Part shown: positions 1-10,704 of the stretch, piece after piece | How positions within the stretch are numbered: position 1 is the first letter of the stretch | How the letters are laid out: every line of letters starts with the position of its first letter | DNA from: Pseudomonas sp. TH43 | GTDB lineage: Bacteria > Pseudomonadota > Gammaproteobacteria > Pseudomonadales > Pseudomonadaceae | Assembly: GCF_016650635.1 (NCBI RefSeq) | Contig: NZ_JAEKFI010000001.1 | Location: forward strand, 1,240,001 to 1,304,000 | DNA: 64,000 nt | Direction: 5' to 3' | Program-made: the position numbers and the translations under genes | Notes under the pieces: model-generated | The model's database searches: none | What the model was told of the DNA's origin: nothing | What the model saw: only the letters and a program-made list of their open reading frames with translations

Positions 1-1721
<1,721 letters not shown>

Positions 1722-1908
1722 TCACGGAAAAAGTGCGGGAGCTCTTTGTCCCCCGTCAGTCATGTTCGACAGACTAAGAGTCGCACCGCTGTCACTCAAT
1801 GACCGTAACTGACAACTTATTGATCCAAATGCGCAGCGCCCCTTGGCAAGCACGGCCATGGGCCCTACCCTAGTCGCCACACCCTGTACCCGGCTGTTGT
1901 TGGTTTTC

Positions 1909-3039
1909 ATGCGCAAACTTTTGTACCTGTTTTTTTCCATGGCCATTGTCGCCGCCCTGACCACCTACGCCATGTGGGCGGCAGACCGGCCGGCGGGTCA
2001 TTACCTGTCGGACCTGCGTATCAAACTCGCGGTCGATGAGGGCACCCCCGCCGACCGTGGCAATCTGCTGGGCATCCAGCCCGAACTGTTTCCCACCGAC
2101 TATCAAAGCCCTGAGCGCCTGCACCGCAAACTCGCGGCTTATTTGCAGCAAGCGCAGGATCAGGGTTTGTTGAATGACAAAACCGTGGTGGTGCTGCCGG
2201 AACATGTCGGCACCTGGCTGATGATCAGCGGCGAGAAAGACGAGCTGTATCAAGCGCCGACCCTCGCCGAAGCGATGAACTGGCTGGCGGCGAGCAATCC
2301 GCTGCTGTTCGCCCGCGCCTGGCTCAGCGCCAAAGGCAACAGTCGTCTCGATGATGCGCATCTGCGAATGAAGTCCAAGGCGATGGCCAAGGATTACCAG
2401 GCACTGTTCGGCGGCCTGGCCAAGGAGTTTCATGTAACGCTGGTGGCCGGTTCCATTGTGTTACCGGAGCCGAGCATCCGCGACGGCCAGCTCAAACCCG
2501 GCAGCGGCGCACTGTTCAATAGCAGCGTGGTGTTTGGTCGTGATGGCGTACCGCTCGGTCAACCACAGCGGCAGATGCACCCGATCTTCGATCAGCGCGA
2601 TGTACTGGAAGCCGAAGATAAACACGCGATCAACGTGGTCGATACGCCCGCCGGGCGCCTCGGTATCCTTATCGGCAGCGACAGCTGGTACCCCGATAAT
2701 TACCGCAAACTCGACGAACAAGGCGCGCAACTGGTCGCCGTACCGGCGTTCGTCGTCGGTCATAACGTGTGGGATCAGCCGTGGGGCGGCTACAAAGGTT
2801 CGAGCACACCGGGCTCGGTCAGCCTCAAGCCCGGCGAAGTCAGCGAAGGCCAGGCCTGGCATCGTCTGACTTTGACCGCGCAACCGCCGAGCAGTCGGGC
2901 GATTGCCGGTGTCAGCGTGTTCTTGCGCGGGCAGTTCTGGGACAAGCTGAGTTCCGGGCAGAGTTTCCTCAGCAGCGACGGCCGGCAGTTTGCCGATGGC
3001 GACGCCCGTGGCGCGCGTTTACTGAATATCTGGTTGTAA
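1909..3039 (+). CDS. Membrane-anchored nitrilase-fold (carbon-nitrogen hydrolase family) protein lacking the catalytic Cys
   Basis: The start at 1909 gives MRKLLYLFFSMAIVAALTTY, a clean N-terminal membrane anchor; an in-frame TTG at 1843 and ATG at 1858 would add a poor leader. The remaining 350 residues look like the nitrilase superfamily: the first catalytic Glu sits in VVVLPEHVG (about residue 98). The usual G-x-L-I-C-Y-E/D cysteine motif reads LGILIGSDSWYPD, so Gly256 replaces Cys. The lysine region (QPQRQMHPIF) is also atypical. Hydrolysis by the family mechanism is therefore unlikely as read. An AraC regulator starts 3 nt after the stop, so the two are probably cotranscribed. Family assignment is fairly sure; function is unknown. 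Confidence 0.8.
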   Translation: MRKLLYLFFSMAIVAALTTYAMWAADRPAGHYLSDLRIKLAVDEGTPADRGNLLGIQPELFPTDYQSPERLHRKLAAYLQQAQDQGLLNDKTVVVLPEHVGTWLMISGEKDELYQAPTLAEAMNWLAASNPLLFARAWLSAKGNSRLDDAHLRMKSKAMAKDYQALFGGLAKEFHVTLVAGSIVLPEPSIRDGQLKPGSGALFNSSVVFGRDGVPLGQPQRQMHPIFDQRDVLEAEDKHAINVVDTPAGRLGILIGSDSWYPDNYRKLDEQGAQLVAVPAFVVGHNVWDQPWGGYKGSSTPGSVSLKPGEVSEGQAWHRLTLTAQPPSSRAIAGVSVFLRGQFWDKLSSGQSFLSSDGRQFADGDARGARLLNIWL

Positions 3040-3042
3040 GCG

Positions 3043-4083
3043 ATGAAGCCGCTACCGATGCGTCTCGGGGATTTGTCGGTGGGTTTCGTACACAGCCTCG
3101 CCGATGCGGTGCGCAGCCATGACGCCGACCCGCAGCCGTTGCTTGAGCAATATGGGCTGGACGCTGCACGCTTGGCCGAGGCCGGCGCGCGGTTGTCGAT
3201 TCCGCGTTACATGCGCCTGGGGCACGCGGCCATTCAATTGACCGACGACCCAGCGCTGGGCTTACGCATGGGGCAGCTCAGTCGGCTGAGTCAGGCCGGG
3301 CTGGCCGGGGTCACCGCCGCGCAAGCCCCGACCGTGCGCGAGGCCGCACGTTGCCTGATCCGCTTCGAACCGTTGTACGGCTCCAACTATCGCGGCCAGT
3401 CGAGTTTTCACGAAGACGCCAACGGCGCCTGGCTGCGCTTCTACTCGATCAGCCCGTACAACGCCTATAACCGCTTTGTGGTGGATTCGATCATCGCCGG
3501 CTGGCTGCATCAACTGTCGAGTATCAGTGGCGAATCGCTGCGGGCCGAGCGCATCGAAATCGAATTCGACGAACCGGATTACCGTGACGCTTACAGTGCC
3601 CTGGGTGACGGCCCGATCCAGTTCGGCGCCGAGCGTAATCAACTGCGCCTGAGCCTCAACAGCCTCGCCCAGCGCAATCGCGAACATTGCCCGAGCACTT
3701 GGCGGCACCTGCTGCAATTGTGTGAACGCGAGCTCGAACAACTCACACGCACCCGCAGCCTGCGCGAGCGCATCACGCAATTGCTGGGGCCGTTATTGAA
3801 TGGTGGGCGCGAACCCGACCTGGAAGAAGTGGCGGCGCGCCTGAAGCTGCCGACCTGGACATTGCGGCGAAAACTGGCTGAGGAAGGCACACAATATCGC
3901 GCGATCCTCAATGACACCCGCCGCGATCTGGCCATGACCTACATCCGCGACACTGAACTGGCGTTCGGCGAGATCGCCTATCTGCTGGGTTTTGCCTCAG
4001 CCGAAGCGTTCCAACGCGCGTTCAAACGCTGGAGCGGCCAGACCCCTGGCGAATTCCGCCGCAGCCATCGCAAAACGGCATAA
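3043..4083 (+). CDS. AraC family transcriptional regulator
   Basis: A 346-residue regulator. The N-terminal 200 residues resemble the arabinose-binding-type domain of the AraC/OruR-like group (family PF12625). The C-terminal part carries two helix-turn-helix motifs, with EEVAARLKLPTWTLRRKLAE as the first and FGEIAYLLGFASAEAFQRAF plus the typical FKRWSGQTPGEFRR end. The gene begins 3 nt after the nitrilase-like gene, which points to a shared transcript. A second in-frame ATG at 3058 is an alternative start. The effector is not evident. Confidence 0.9.
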   Translation: MKPLPMRLGDLSVGFVHSLADAVRSHDADPQPLLEQYGLDAARLAEAGARLSIPRYMRLGHAAIQLTDDPALGLRMGQLSRLSQAGLAGVTAAQAPTVREAARCLIRFEPLYGSNYRGQSSFHEDANGAWLRFYSISPYNAYNRFVVDSIIAGWLHQLSSISGESLRAERIEIEFDEPDYRDAYSALGDGPIQFGAERNQLRLSLNSLAQRNREHCPSTWRHLLQLCERELEQLTRTRSLRERITQLLGPLLNGGREPDLEEVAARLKLPTWTLRRKLAEEGTQYRAILNDTRRDLAMTYIRDTELAFGEIAYLLGFASAEAFQRAFKRWSGQTPGEFRRSHRKTA

Positions 4084-4124
4084 GAGCAGCTGCAAGCCTA
4101 CAGCCACAAGCGGCAAGCAAACGC

Positions 4125-4211
4125 TTACAGCTCGGTAGCGTCTTCCGCAGGCTCTGGCGGATCCAGTTCAAAGGCCTGGTACTCGAGCAGTTCTTCTTGG
4201 TAATCGTCCAT
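4125..4211 (-). CDS. Very small acidic protein (28 aa)
   Basis: Reading leftward from the ATG at 4211 gives a 28-residue peptide, MDDYQEELLEYQAFELDPPE at its start and PAEDATEL at its end, followed by TAA. A GGGG/GGGA purine stretch lies about 8 nt upstream. The peptide is strongly acidic, has no cysteine and no membrane segment. A short acidic peptide of this style next to an AraC-type regulator is something I recall from other Pseudomonas genomes, but I cannot confirm it here. The amino-acid make-up (repeated E/D, Y, L) is unlike a random GC-rich frame, which is why I call it coding. Confidence 0.55.
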   Translation of the reverse strand: MDDYQEELLEYQAFELDPPEPAEDATEL

Positions 4212-4385
4212 CGTGTAATCCCCCTTACTGCTCGCTGAAAAATGGCCTGATCAATCGACCCGTGCCCCGAGCATAAAGTGCCCGTATGAAGGAAAAATGA
4301 AACACGGCCTTCATCAATAAAACGTAGCAGACGGTCAGGAATTTATCGCGGGACTTTTGTCCGGAGAATGTAACGAAATACTCGC

Positions 4386-4466
4386 GTAGGAGCTGCGGCA
4401 CGCTGAGATCCGTTGATCTTGTTTTTAGGACAAGATCAACAGATCGCAGCGTGCCGCAGCTCCTAC
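4386..4466. repeat. REP palindrome, GTAGGAGCTGC family
   Basis: An imperfect 81-bp inverted repeat. The left arm starts GTAGGAGCTGCGGCACGCTG and the right arm ends with its complement, with a second inner inverted repeat GTTGATCTTG/CAAGATCAAC around a short AT loop. It lies just downstream of the DUF2242 lipoprotein stop codon (4478), where it could cap the transcript. The 4212-4385 stretch before it is AT-rich and shows no gene. Relatives occur at 50531, 51809 and 58551. Confidence 0.85.
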
Positions 4467-4477
4467 ACGGGATCGGA

Positions 4478-5338
4478 TTACTGGCCGGACGCAGGCATCG
4501 CCGGGATCGGCTCGGACGGCGGTGGGATGTCCGGGTTGGCCGGCGGAGTGATGGTCTCCGCGGCAGGAGCTGGTTCAGCGACTGGCGCCGGGGTGATCGG
4601 CGCCGTCTCTGCCGCCGGAACCACCGGCTCCGAGCTCACCGGCGCCACTTCGGCCGGGGCCGGGGCTGGTTCAGCAGCCGGGGCAGGCGTTGCTGCAGGC
4701 TCGGCGGCTGGCGTCGGCACCAATGCCGCCGGCGCTGGCGCAGGCGCAGCTTTGGGCTCAGGCACACCCAGATCAGTCTTCGGCTTCTCTTCGATATGCG
4801 CCGCTTTCTTCGCATCGGCCGGCAGGAACAGCTCGACCAGGGTGAAGAAGCGTTCATAGAATTTCTGCGAGGACACGGTTTCGCTGGCAACCTTGACCAT
4901 CGAATCGTCCGAGGAGCCGATCGGCATCGACACCGAGCCCAACACGCCGACGCCGAGGCTGGCAGAGTTGTTGGTCTTCTTCAGTGCGTAACGATCCTGC
5001 AGAGCATTGGCGAACATCGTCGCGTGGTGCTTGCCACTGCTGTCTTCGGCGCAGACCACATTGAAGCTGATCTCCATGTGCGTATCGCCGGTCTGCTGAA
5101 AGCTCTTGTGGCCGCTGATCAGCTTCGGATCGCTGCTGGTAATGATGTAGCCCTGACTCAGCAACGCACGACGCGCCGCTTCGCAACTGACAGCGTCGCT
5201 CACAGGGTAATTGCGCGAGAACGTACCCGAGTCATCGAAGTTCTCATGCTCATACATCGGCTTGTCCTTCGAACAGCCGGCCACAGCCGCCACCAACAAC
5301 GCCAACCCGACAACACGCAAGGGAATGGAAATCAACAT
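4478..5338 (-). CDS. DUF2242 family lipoprotein with Ala/Pro-rich tail
   Basis: A 286-residue predicted lipoprotein. The N-terminus (MLISIPLRVVGLALLVAAVAG followed by Cys) is a lipoprotein signal with the lipobox VAGC. Residues 25-180 form the conserved globular part typical of DUF2242 proteins, with a SCEAARRALLSQGY segment and a VVCAEDSSGKHHATMFANAL segment. The last 100 residues are a low-complexity chain of Ala, Pro and Glu ending PAMPASGQ, which may span periplasm or be disordered. The function of DUF2242 is not known. It is a single gene bounded by a REP palindrome downstream. Confidence 0.85.
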   Translation of the reverse strand: MLISIPLRVVGLALLVAAVAGCSKDKPMYEHENFDDSGTFSRNYPVSDAVSCEAARRALLSQGYIITSSDPKLISGHKSFQQTGDTHMEISFNVVCAEDSSGKHHATMFANALQDRYALKKTNNSASLGVGVLGSVSMPIGSSDDSMVKVASETVSSQKFYERFFTLVELFLPADAKKAAHIEEKPKTDLGVPEPKAAPAPAPAALVPTPAAEPAATPAPAAEPAPAPAEVAPVSSEPVVPAAETAPITPAPVAEPAPAAETITPPANPDIPPPSEPIPAMPASGQ

Positions 5339-5430
5339 TAAACATCCTGAGGGAAAACAGTCCGGGGCGTATTGTGCAACAGATCACGACCCCGCGGCGT
5401 ATGGATTAGTGTCTTGAAACGCTTACAACT

Positions 5431-6330
5431 CTATCGACCTTCAGTGGCGGGAAAAAGTCGCGCCGATAAATGATCGATGAAAACCCGCAATTTTGCCGTG
5501 GCGTGTCGACTTGACGGCCAAAGTACCCAGAACCGCCCGACATGCTCCAGATGGCTATCGAGCACCCGCTGCAAGCGACCCTGGGCGACGTCCTCATGGG
5601 TCATGAAATCAGGCAGACAGGCAATGCCCATACCGGCCAGCGCTGCGTGGCTAACCGCCTCGATGGACGAACTGACCAGCCTCGTCGGCAACATCGGCTC
5701 AATGCCGCCCTCCTCACGCCTGAACGGCCATGGCTCGAGCTTGCCAGTGGCGTGAAAGGTATGCCGCAAGCAAGCGTGATCGGCGAGATCCGCAGGACTC
5801 TGCGGCGTGCCACGCTGCTGCAGATAGACGGGGCTGGCCACGAGTACCATATGAAACTCGCCCAATGGCCGCGCCATCAATCGCGAATCCCGCGGCTTGC
5901 CGGTGCGAATCACCGCATCGAATCCCTCTTCGACCACGTCGACCATGCGGTCTGTCAGGTCGAGATCCAACTCTATCTGCGGGTACAGCGCCATGAACTC
6001 GGTCATGACCGGCATCACCAGGCCATGCACCTGTGGCAGGCTGATACGCAATTTACCGTGGGGTTGCGAGGCGGCATCACACAACTCGAATTCAGCCGCC
6101 TCGACCTCCGCGAGGATCTTGCGACAGCGCTCCAGAAACAGCGCGCCCTCGCTGGTCAGCGTGACGCTGCGAGTGGTGCGTTGAAACAAGCGTACGCCGA
6201 GCCGAGCCTCCAGCCGCGCAATGCTCTTGCCCACCGCCGAAGATGAAACGCCTTGCAGGCGACCGGCCTCGGTGAAACTGCGCGTGTCGGCGACCTGAAC
6301 GAACACCGAAATACTGCCCAGGCTATCCAT
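5431..6330 (-). CDS. LysR family transcriptional regulator
   Basis: A 299-residue LysR regulator starting MDSLGSISVFVQVADTRSFT after a strong GGAGG site. The winged helix-turn-helix occupies residues 1-60 (AGRLQGVSSSAVGKSIARLE), and the rest is the periplasmic-binding-like effector domain. It is transcribed divergently from the MFS exporter at 6449 with about 120 bp between the starts. That is the usual arrangement for a LysR protein controlling its neighbour, so regulation of the exporter is inferred. Confidence 0.92.
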   Translation of the reverse strand: MDSLGSISVFVQVADTRSFTEAGRLQGVSSSAVGKSIARLEARLGVRLFQRTTRSVTLTSEGALFLERCRKILAEVEAAEFELCDAASQPHGKLRISLPQVHGLVMPVMTEFMALYPQIELDLDLTDRMVDVVEEGFDAVIRTGKPRDSRLMARPLGEFHMVLVASPVYLQQRGTPQSPADLADHACLRHTFHATGKLEPWPFRREEGGIEPMLPTRLVSSSIEAVSHAALAGMGIACLPDFMTHEDVAQGRLQRVLDSHLEHVGRFWVLWPSSRHATAKLRVFIDHLSARLFPATEGR

Positions 6331-6448
6331 ACCCTGCCTCCATTAACGACATCCGTGTCCGATATGTTCGGAACCATAACCTGTTTTTCGTTCGCGTGCA
6401 GCGCCCTACCCTGTGCGCTTCGTCAACACGGCACACGGATGCTCGCTC

Positions 6449-7654
6449 ATGAACGATGCACAACTGACCTGTAACCCACTGCAAAACCCGGCCGAAACCC
6501 CCGACCGGTTACCCCTCGGCGCCCTGCTTGCACTGGCCACCGCCGGATTTATCACGGTGATGACCGAAGCCATGCCGGCCGGTTTGTTACCGCAGATGAG
6601 CAGTGGCTTGAATGTCTCACAGGCCTTGGTCGGGCAACTGGTCACGCTGTATGCGATCGGCTCGATCCTTGCGGCCATCCCGCTAACGATCGCCACCCGC
6701 AGCTGGCGGCGCAGACCCCTGCTGCTGTCAGCCATCGGCGGCTTCGCCATCGCCAACAGCGTGACGGCGCTCTCGGAACTGTATTGGCTGACCCTGATTG
6801 CCCGCCTCATTGCGGGGGTATTTGCCGGGCTGCTTTGGGCACTATTGGCAGGCTACGCGAGCCGCATGGTCGCCCCGCACCTGCAAGGTCGCGCAATCAC
6901 CGTGGCGATGCTGGGCGCGCCCATCGCGCTGTCACTGGGGATCCCGGCAGGCACGTTGCTCGGCACCATGGTTGGTTGGCGGCTGAGCTTCGCGATCATG
7001 ACCGGACTGACGGTGTTGCTGGTCGTCTGGGTGCGCTGGCAAGTCCCCGATTTCGCTGGCGAACGCGAAGGACAACGCCTGCCACTGCGTCAGGTATTTA
7101 CCCTGCCGGGTGTACGATCGGTGCTGTTCGTTACCCTCTCCTACGTCGTCGCACACAACTTGTTGTACACCTACATCGCGCCGTTCCTGCAACCATCCGG
7201 GCTCGATGCGCAGGTCGACCGCGTGCTATTGGTGTTCGGGCTGGCCTCGGTGCTGAGCCTGTGGATCGTCGGCAACCTGATCGATCGATGGCTGCGCGAA
7301 CTGGTACTGATCAGTGCGGTGCTGTTCATGCTGGCCTCGATTGCGCTGGGCATATGGCGTGAGTCGCCCAGCGTGATTTATTTCGCCACTGCTGTCTGGG
7401 GGCTGGCATTCGGCGCAATGCCTTCGCTGCTGCAAACCGCATCAGCGAAAACCGCAAAAGACGCCGCTGATACCGCGCAATCGATGCTCGTCACGCTGTG
7501 GAATGTCGGGATTGCCGGCGGTGGGCTATTGGGTGGCTTACTGCTCAACAATCCAGGCGTCGGAGCATTTCCGTGGATCGTCGCCGCACTATTGGTACTC
7601 AGCCTGTACGCGACGGCCAAAGCCAAAACCCATGGATTCCCGAGCGCAGGATGA
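6449..7654 (+). CDS. MFS drug/metabolite efflux transporter (DHA1 type)
   Basis: About 401 residues with twelve predicted membrane helices. The start at 6449 gives MNDAQLTCNPLQNPAETPDR; an upstream in-frame GTG at 6413 is less likely. Features of the DHA1 exporter group are seen: the first-helix TEAMPAGLLPQM and the loop RSWRRRPLLL between helices 2 and 3. It is clearly paralogous to the MFS gene at 48127 over its length, for example GQLVTLYAIGSILAAIPLT against GQLVTLYALGSIVAAIPLT. Export of a small compound under the divergent LysR is likely; the substrate is unknown. Confidence 0.88.
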   Translation: MNDAQLTCNPLQNPAETPDRLPLGALLALATAGFITVMTEAMPAGLLPQMSSGLNVSQALVGQLVTLYAIGSILAAIPLTIATRSWRRRPLLLSAIGGFAIANSVTALSELYWLTLIARLIAGVFAGLLWALLAGYASRMVAPHLQGRAITVAMLGAPIALSLGIPAGTLLGTMVGWRLSFAIMTGLTVLLVVWVRWQVPDFAGEREGQRLPLRQVFTLPGVRSVLFVTLSYVVAHNLLYTYIAPFLQPSGLDAQVDRVLLVFGLASVLSLWIVGNLIDRWLRELVLISAVLFMLASIALGIWRESPSVIYFATAVWGLAFGAMPSLLQTASAKTAKDAADTAQSMLVTLWNVGIAGGGLLGGLLLNNPGVGAFPWIVAALLVLSLYATAKAKTHGFPSAG

Positions 7655-7774
7655 GGCCAATGCCTGGTGGTGCCGAGCCTGATTGCGTGCATCCTGCCAA
7701 GAATTGGCGGGCGGTGAAACCCCCTTCGCGAGCAAGCTCTGCTCCTACGAAGATCAAAAGCTCAACCCGCAGTG

Positions 7775-8110
7775 CTCCTCACCACTCAACAGGATGAGCG
7801 TTAGCTCGGCAGCCGCTCTTGATCTTGATCCATGGGCGACGTCGGAAGGCTGAGTGGAGGGATTGATCCGGGGGAAGGAGCGAAGCGACGTTCGACGAAG
7901 TCGGACACATCGAGAGGAGGTGCAGCGAAGCAAACCGTAGGCGATGCCCCCCGTATCGATCCCGGAGCGAAGGCACCCCGAGCCTTAGCGAGTGGGCCGC
8001 ACGTAGGAGCAAGCCTTTTTTTGCTTACTTTTTTGAGGCGTTTGTCAAAAAAGTGAGTCGCCGTAAGGGCGAAACCTTAAGCAGCCATAACCGCAGCAAC
8101 GGATCTACCC
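7775..8110. repeat. Non-coding stretch resembling a dispersed Pseudomonas repeat
   Basis: The 470 bp between the MFS gene and the ppiD terminator hold no convincing gene. The stretch from about 7775 contains runs such as GGAGCGAAGCGACGTTCGAC and the segment TTTTTTGCTTACTTTTTTG followed by AAAAAAGTGAGTCGCCGTAA. I recall segments of this kind as being repeated in many P. fluorescens-group intergenic regions, where they cause spurious ORF calls. Only one copy is in this window, so repetition cannot be shown here. Confidence 0.4.
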
Positions 8111-8126
8111 CCCCTCAATCCAAACC

Positions 8127-8158
8127 AAAAAAACCCCGACTCACGAGCCGGGGCTTTT
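8127..8158 (-). terminator. Rho-independent terminator of ppiD
   Basis: On the minus strand CCCCGGCTC, a short loop and GAGTCGGGG form a 9-bp stem with one G-T pair. It is followed by TTTTTTTGG, a proper U-tract. It lies 23 nt after the ppiD stop codon. Confidence 0.85.
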
Positions 8159-8180
8159 ATAGGGAAGACTCAATCAGCAA

Positions 8181-10052
8181 TCAATAACGCTTGATCTCTG
8201 CCTGAGCCTCCAACTGCTTGCGATACGCCGCGAAGTCTTGCTGACCTTCACGCGATGCCAGGAAGCGACGGTACTGAGCCTTCTCTTCCTCAGTCGGTGC
8301 AGCCGCTTCGTTAACGCCGTTCAGGCGCACGATCATCAGGCTGCCGTCCGGCAGGGTCACATTGCTGAACGTCGGCTTGTCCTTAGCAGCCGGCTTAGGC
8401 ATGCGGAACAGCGCCTGCAGTACCGCTGGATCAACACCTTCCTGACCACGGGTGGCCGCTGCGGTGGTTTTCCAGTTCTGACCGTCAACAGCTTTGTCCA
8501 GCGCAGCCTTGCCATCGCGCAGATCAGCGATCAGCTTCTCGGCCTTGGTCTTGGCAGCAGCACTCGCGTGCTCTTTGGTCAGTTGAGTACGAATCGCCGC
8601 GCTCACGCTTTCCAGAGGCAGTTGCGCAGGCTTCAGGTGTTCCTTGGCGCGCAGCACGATCACGGTTTCCGGATCCAGCTCGATGGCAGTGCTGTTGGCA
8701 CCCTCATCAATCACTTCGGTGCTGAATGCAGCAGTGACCACGGCACGGTTAGCCGCAACACCTTCGCCACCTTCACGACCGAATGGCTTGGAGGTGTGCA
8801 CAGTCAGCTTCAGATCCGCTGCTGGCTGAGCCAGATCGGACGCTTCGAACGCGGAGTCTTCCAGTTGCTTGGTCGCCTCGACGAAACGCTGCTCGACCTG
8901 CGCGGCTTTCAGCTCGCGGGTCAGCTTGTCTTTCAGGCTGGCCAGGGTCGGCACTTCCGGCGCTTCAACACCCAGCAGCTTGATCAGGTGGTAACCGAAG
9001 TCGGTACGAACCGGCTCGGAAACCTGATCTTTAGCCAACGAGTACAGGGCTTTTTCGAACGCTGGATCATAAACGCCAGGACCTGCAAAACCGAGGTCGC
9101 CGCCATTGTTGGCCGAACCCGGATCCTGCGAGAACTCTTTGGCCAGCGCTTCGAACTTCTCGCCCTTGGCCAGACGCGCCTGGACTTCTTCGATCTTCGC
9201 CTTGGCCTGAGCGTCGGTGGTCTTGTCGTTCACTTCGATCAGAATGTGCGCCGCACGACGCTGTTCCGACAGGTTGGCGATCTCTTTCTGATACGCCGCT
9301 TGCAGGTCTTCGTCCTTGACGGCGACCTGATCGAAGAACGAAGCCTTCTTCAGTTCCAGATAATCGATGACCACTTGATCCGGGGTCATGAACTCTTTGG
9401 CGTGCTCGTCGTAGTAAGCCTTGACCTCATCGTCGGTCAGCTTGACCGCGGCTGGATCAGCCTTGATGTTCAGAGTGGCGAAATCGCGGGTCTGTTTTTC
9501 CAGACGGGCGAATGCCAGCACTTCGGCGTCGGTGACGAAACCGCTGCCACCGATACCGGCGCGCAGTTGGCCGATCAGCATTTCCTGAGCCAGCATCTGG
9601 CGGAATTGCATACGGCTGTAACCCAGCGAACGAATGACCTGGTCGAAACGATCAGAACTGAACTTGCCGTCCACCTGGAATTCAGGCGTTTGCAGGATCA
9701 CTTGATCCAGAGCCGCTTCAGAGAAAGCGAACTTCGATTGTTCCGCGCCTTGCAGCAGCAGTTTCCGATCGATCAGGCCCTTGAGAGCCGATTCGCGAAG
9801 CATTTTTTCGTCGAGCAACGAAGCGTCGAAGTCTTTGCCCAGCTGTTGCATCAGCTGACGGCGTTGCATATCAACGGCCTGGCTCAGCTCGTTCTGGCTG
9901 ATTTCTTCACCATTGACCTTTGCCGCGTCGTTAGAGTGCGTCGTGGCCTTGAAAATGGCGTCGAAACCGGTCAAAGCCATCAACAAAATGATGGCCCCGA
10001 TAATGGTCTTGGCAATCCAGCCTTGTGAATTGTCCCTGATATTCTGCAGCAT
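8181..10052 (-). CDS. ppiD: Periplasmic folding chaperone PpiD (SurA-N / parvulin PPIase)
   Basis: A 623-residue inner-membrane-anchored chaperone that helps newly translocated proteins fold in the periplasm. A short cytoplasmic N-terminus (MLQNIRDNSQGWIAKTI) precedes one membrane helix (IGAIILLMALTGF). A SurA-like N-terminal domain follows (about residues 40-220). A parvulin domain lies at about 265-365, with AAHILIEVNDK at its start, NNGGDLGF and the end VRTDFGYHLIKLLG. The C-terminal domain follows. It is the last protein gene of the minus-strand block lon-hupB-ppiD, which matches Pseudomonas gene order. The start follows a GGGGGA site. Confidence 0.95.
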   Translation of the reverse strand: MLQNIRDNSQGWIAKTIIGAIILLMALTGFDAIFKATTHSNDAAKVNGEEISQNELSQAVDMQRRQLMQQLGKDFDASLLDEKMLRESALKGLIDRKLLLQGAEQSKFAFSEAALDQVILQTPEFQVDGKFSSDRFDQVIRSLGYSRMQFRQMLAQEMLIGQLRAGIGGSGFVTDAEVLAFARLEKQTRDFATLNIKADPAAVKLTDDEVKAYYDEHAKEFMTPDQVVIDYLELKKASFFDQVAVKDEDLQAAYQKEIANLSEQRRAAHILIEVNDKTTDAQAKAKIEEVQARLAKGEKFEALAKEFSQDPGSANNGGDLGFAGPGVYDPAFEKALYSLAKDQVSEPVRTDFGYHLIKLLGVEAPEVPTLASLKDKLTRELKAAQVEQRFVEATKQLEDSAFEASDLAQPAADLKLTVHTSKPFGREGGEGVAANRAVVTAAFSTEVIDEGANSTAIELDPETVIVLRAKEHLKPAQLPLESVSAAIRTQLTKEHASAAAKTKAEKLIADLRDGKAALDKAVDGQNWKTTAAATRGQEGVDPAVLQALFRMPKPAAKDKPTFSNVTLPDGSLMIVRLNGVNEAAAPTEEEKAQYRRFLASREGQQDFAAYRKQLEAQAEIKRY

Positions 10053-10154
10053 GCGTCCCCCAGAAACGGTTGAACTTCAAAATTTGGCAACCGTGGAGCG
10101 TGGGTAGAATCCGGATAGAAGAAAGGCGCATCCGAGGATGCGCCTTCTCGTAAC

Positions 10155-10230
10155 TGGCGGAGCGGACAGGGCTCGAACCCTCGATCCCGGCGTTACAGGC
10201 GCCTGTTTCAGCGACCTGCTCTACCGCTCC
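10155..10230 (-). tRNA. tRNA-like element with degenerate D-arm (possible tRNA pseudogene)
   Basis: Exactly 76 nt on the minus strand with the outline of a tRNA: acceptor GGAGCGG pairing perfectly with CCGCTCC, T8 and A9, a T-loop TTCGAGC, discriminator G and an encoded CCA. The ends match those of bacterial tRNA-Asp. The middle is abnormal: the D-stem GAGC cannot pair with GAAA, position 33 is C instead of U, the anticodon loop CCTGTAA would give TGT, the anticodon stem has four pairs, and one T-stem pair is mismatched. It lies between hupB and ppiD, where I recall P. aeruginosa having tRNA genes. Probably a decayed or non-canonical tRNA. Confidence 0.55.
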
Positions 10231-10283
10231 GCTGCCAAGTCAGGGATGACCCCGACCCGGATGGGTAAAAACTTGTAACGAAC

Positions 10284-10556
10284 TTAGTTAACCGCTTCTT
10301 TCAGTGCTTTACCGGCTTTGAAGCCTGGTTTTTTAGCAGCAGCGATTTGCAGCGTCTTGCCGGTCTGTGGGTTACGACCTACGCGAGCTGGACGATCAGT
10401 CACGGAGAAAGTACCGAAACCAACCAGAACAACGGAGTCGCCAGCCTTGAGAGCGCCAGTGACGGATTCGATTACAGCGTCCAGCGCACGGCCAGCAGCA
10501 GCTTTCGGGATATCAGCGGATGCAGCGATAGCATCAATCAGTTCCGACTTGTTCAC
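10284..10556 (-). CDS. hupB: DNA-binding protein HU-beta
   Basis: A 90-residue nucleoid protein that bends DNA as a dimer. It starts with GTG at 10556 ([20 protein letters not shown]) after AAGGGGA. The HU signature [20 protein letters not shown] and the C-terminal [16 protein letters not shown] are intact. It lies directly downstream of lon in the same direction, with about 148 bp between them that can hold its own promoter. Confidence 0.97.
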   Translation of the reverse strand: MNKSELIDAIAASADIPKAAAGRALDAVIESVTGALKAGDSVVLVGFGTFSVTDRPARVGRNPQTGKTLQIAAAKKPGFKAGKALKEAVN

Positions 10557-10704
10557 TCTAAGTCCCCTTATATCTATTTTGAGATGATTCTAAGTTTTTT
10601 GGTGAAAGCAAAAACGAGTGCTGAATGGCCTACAGACACTTAAGAGCCGCTTTATAACAAGGGCTCTAAAAAGCTGTCAAGGAAGCCACCCAGGCAAAAG
10701 CATA

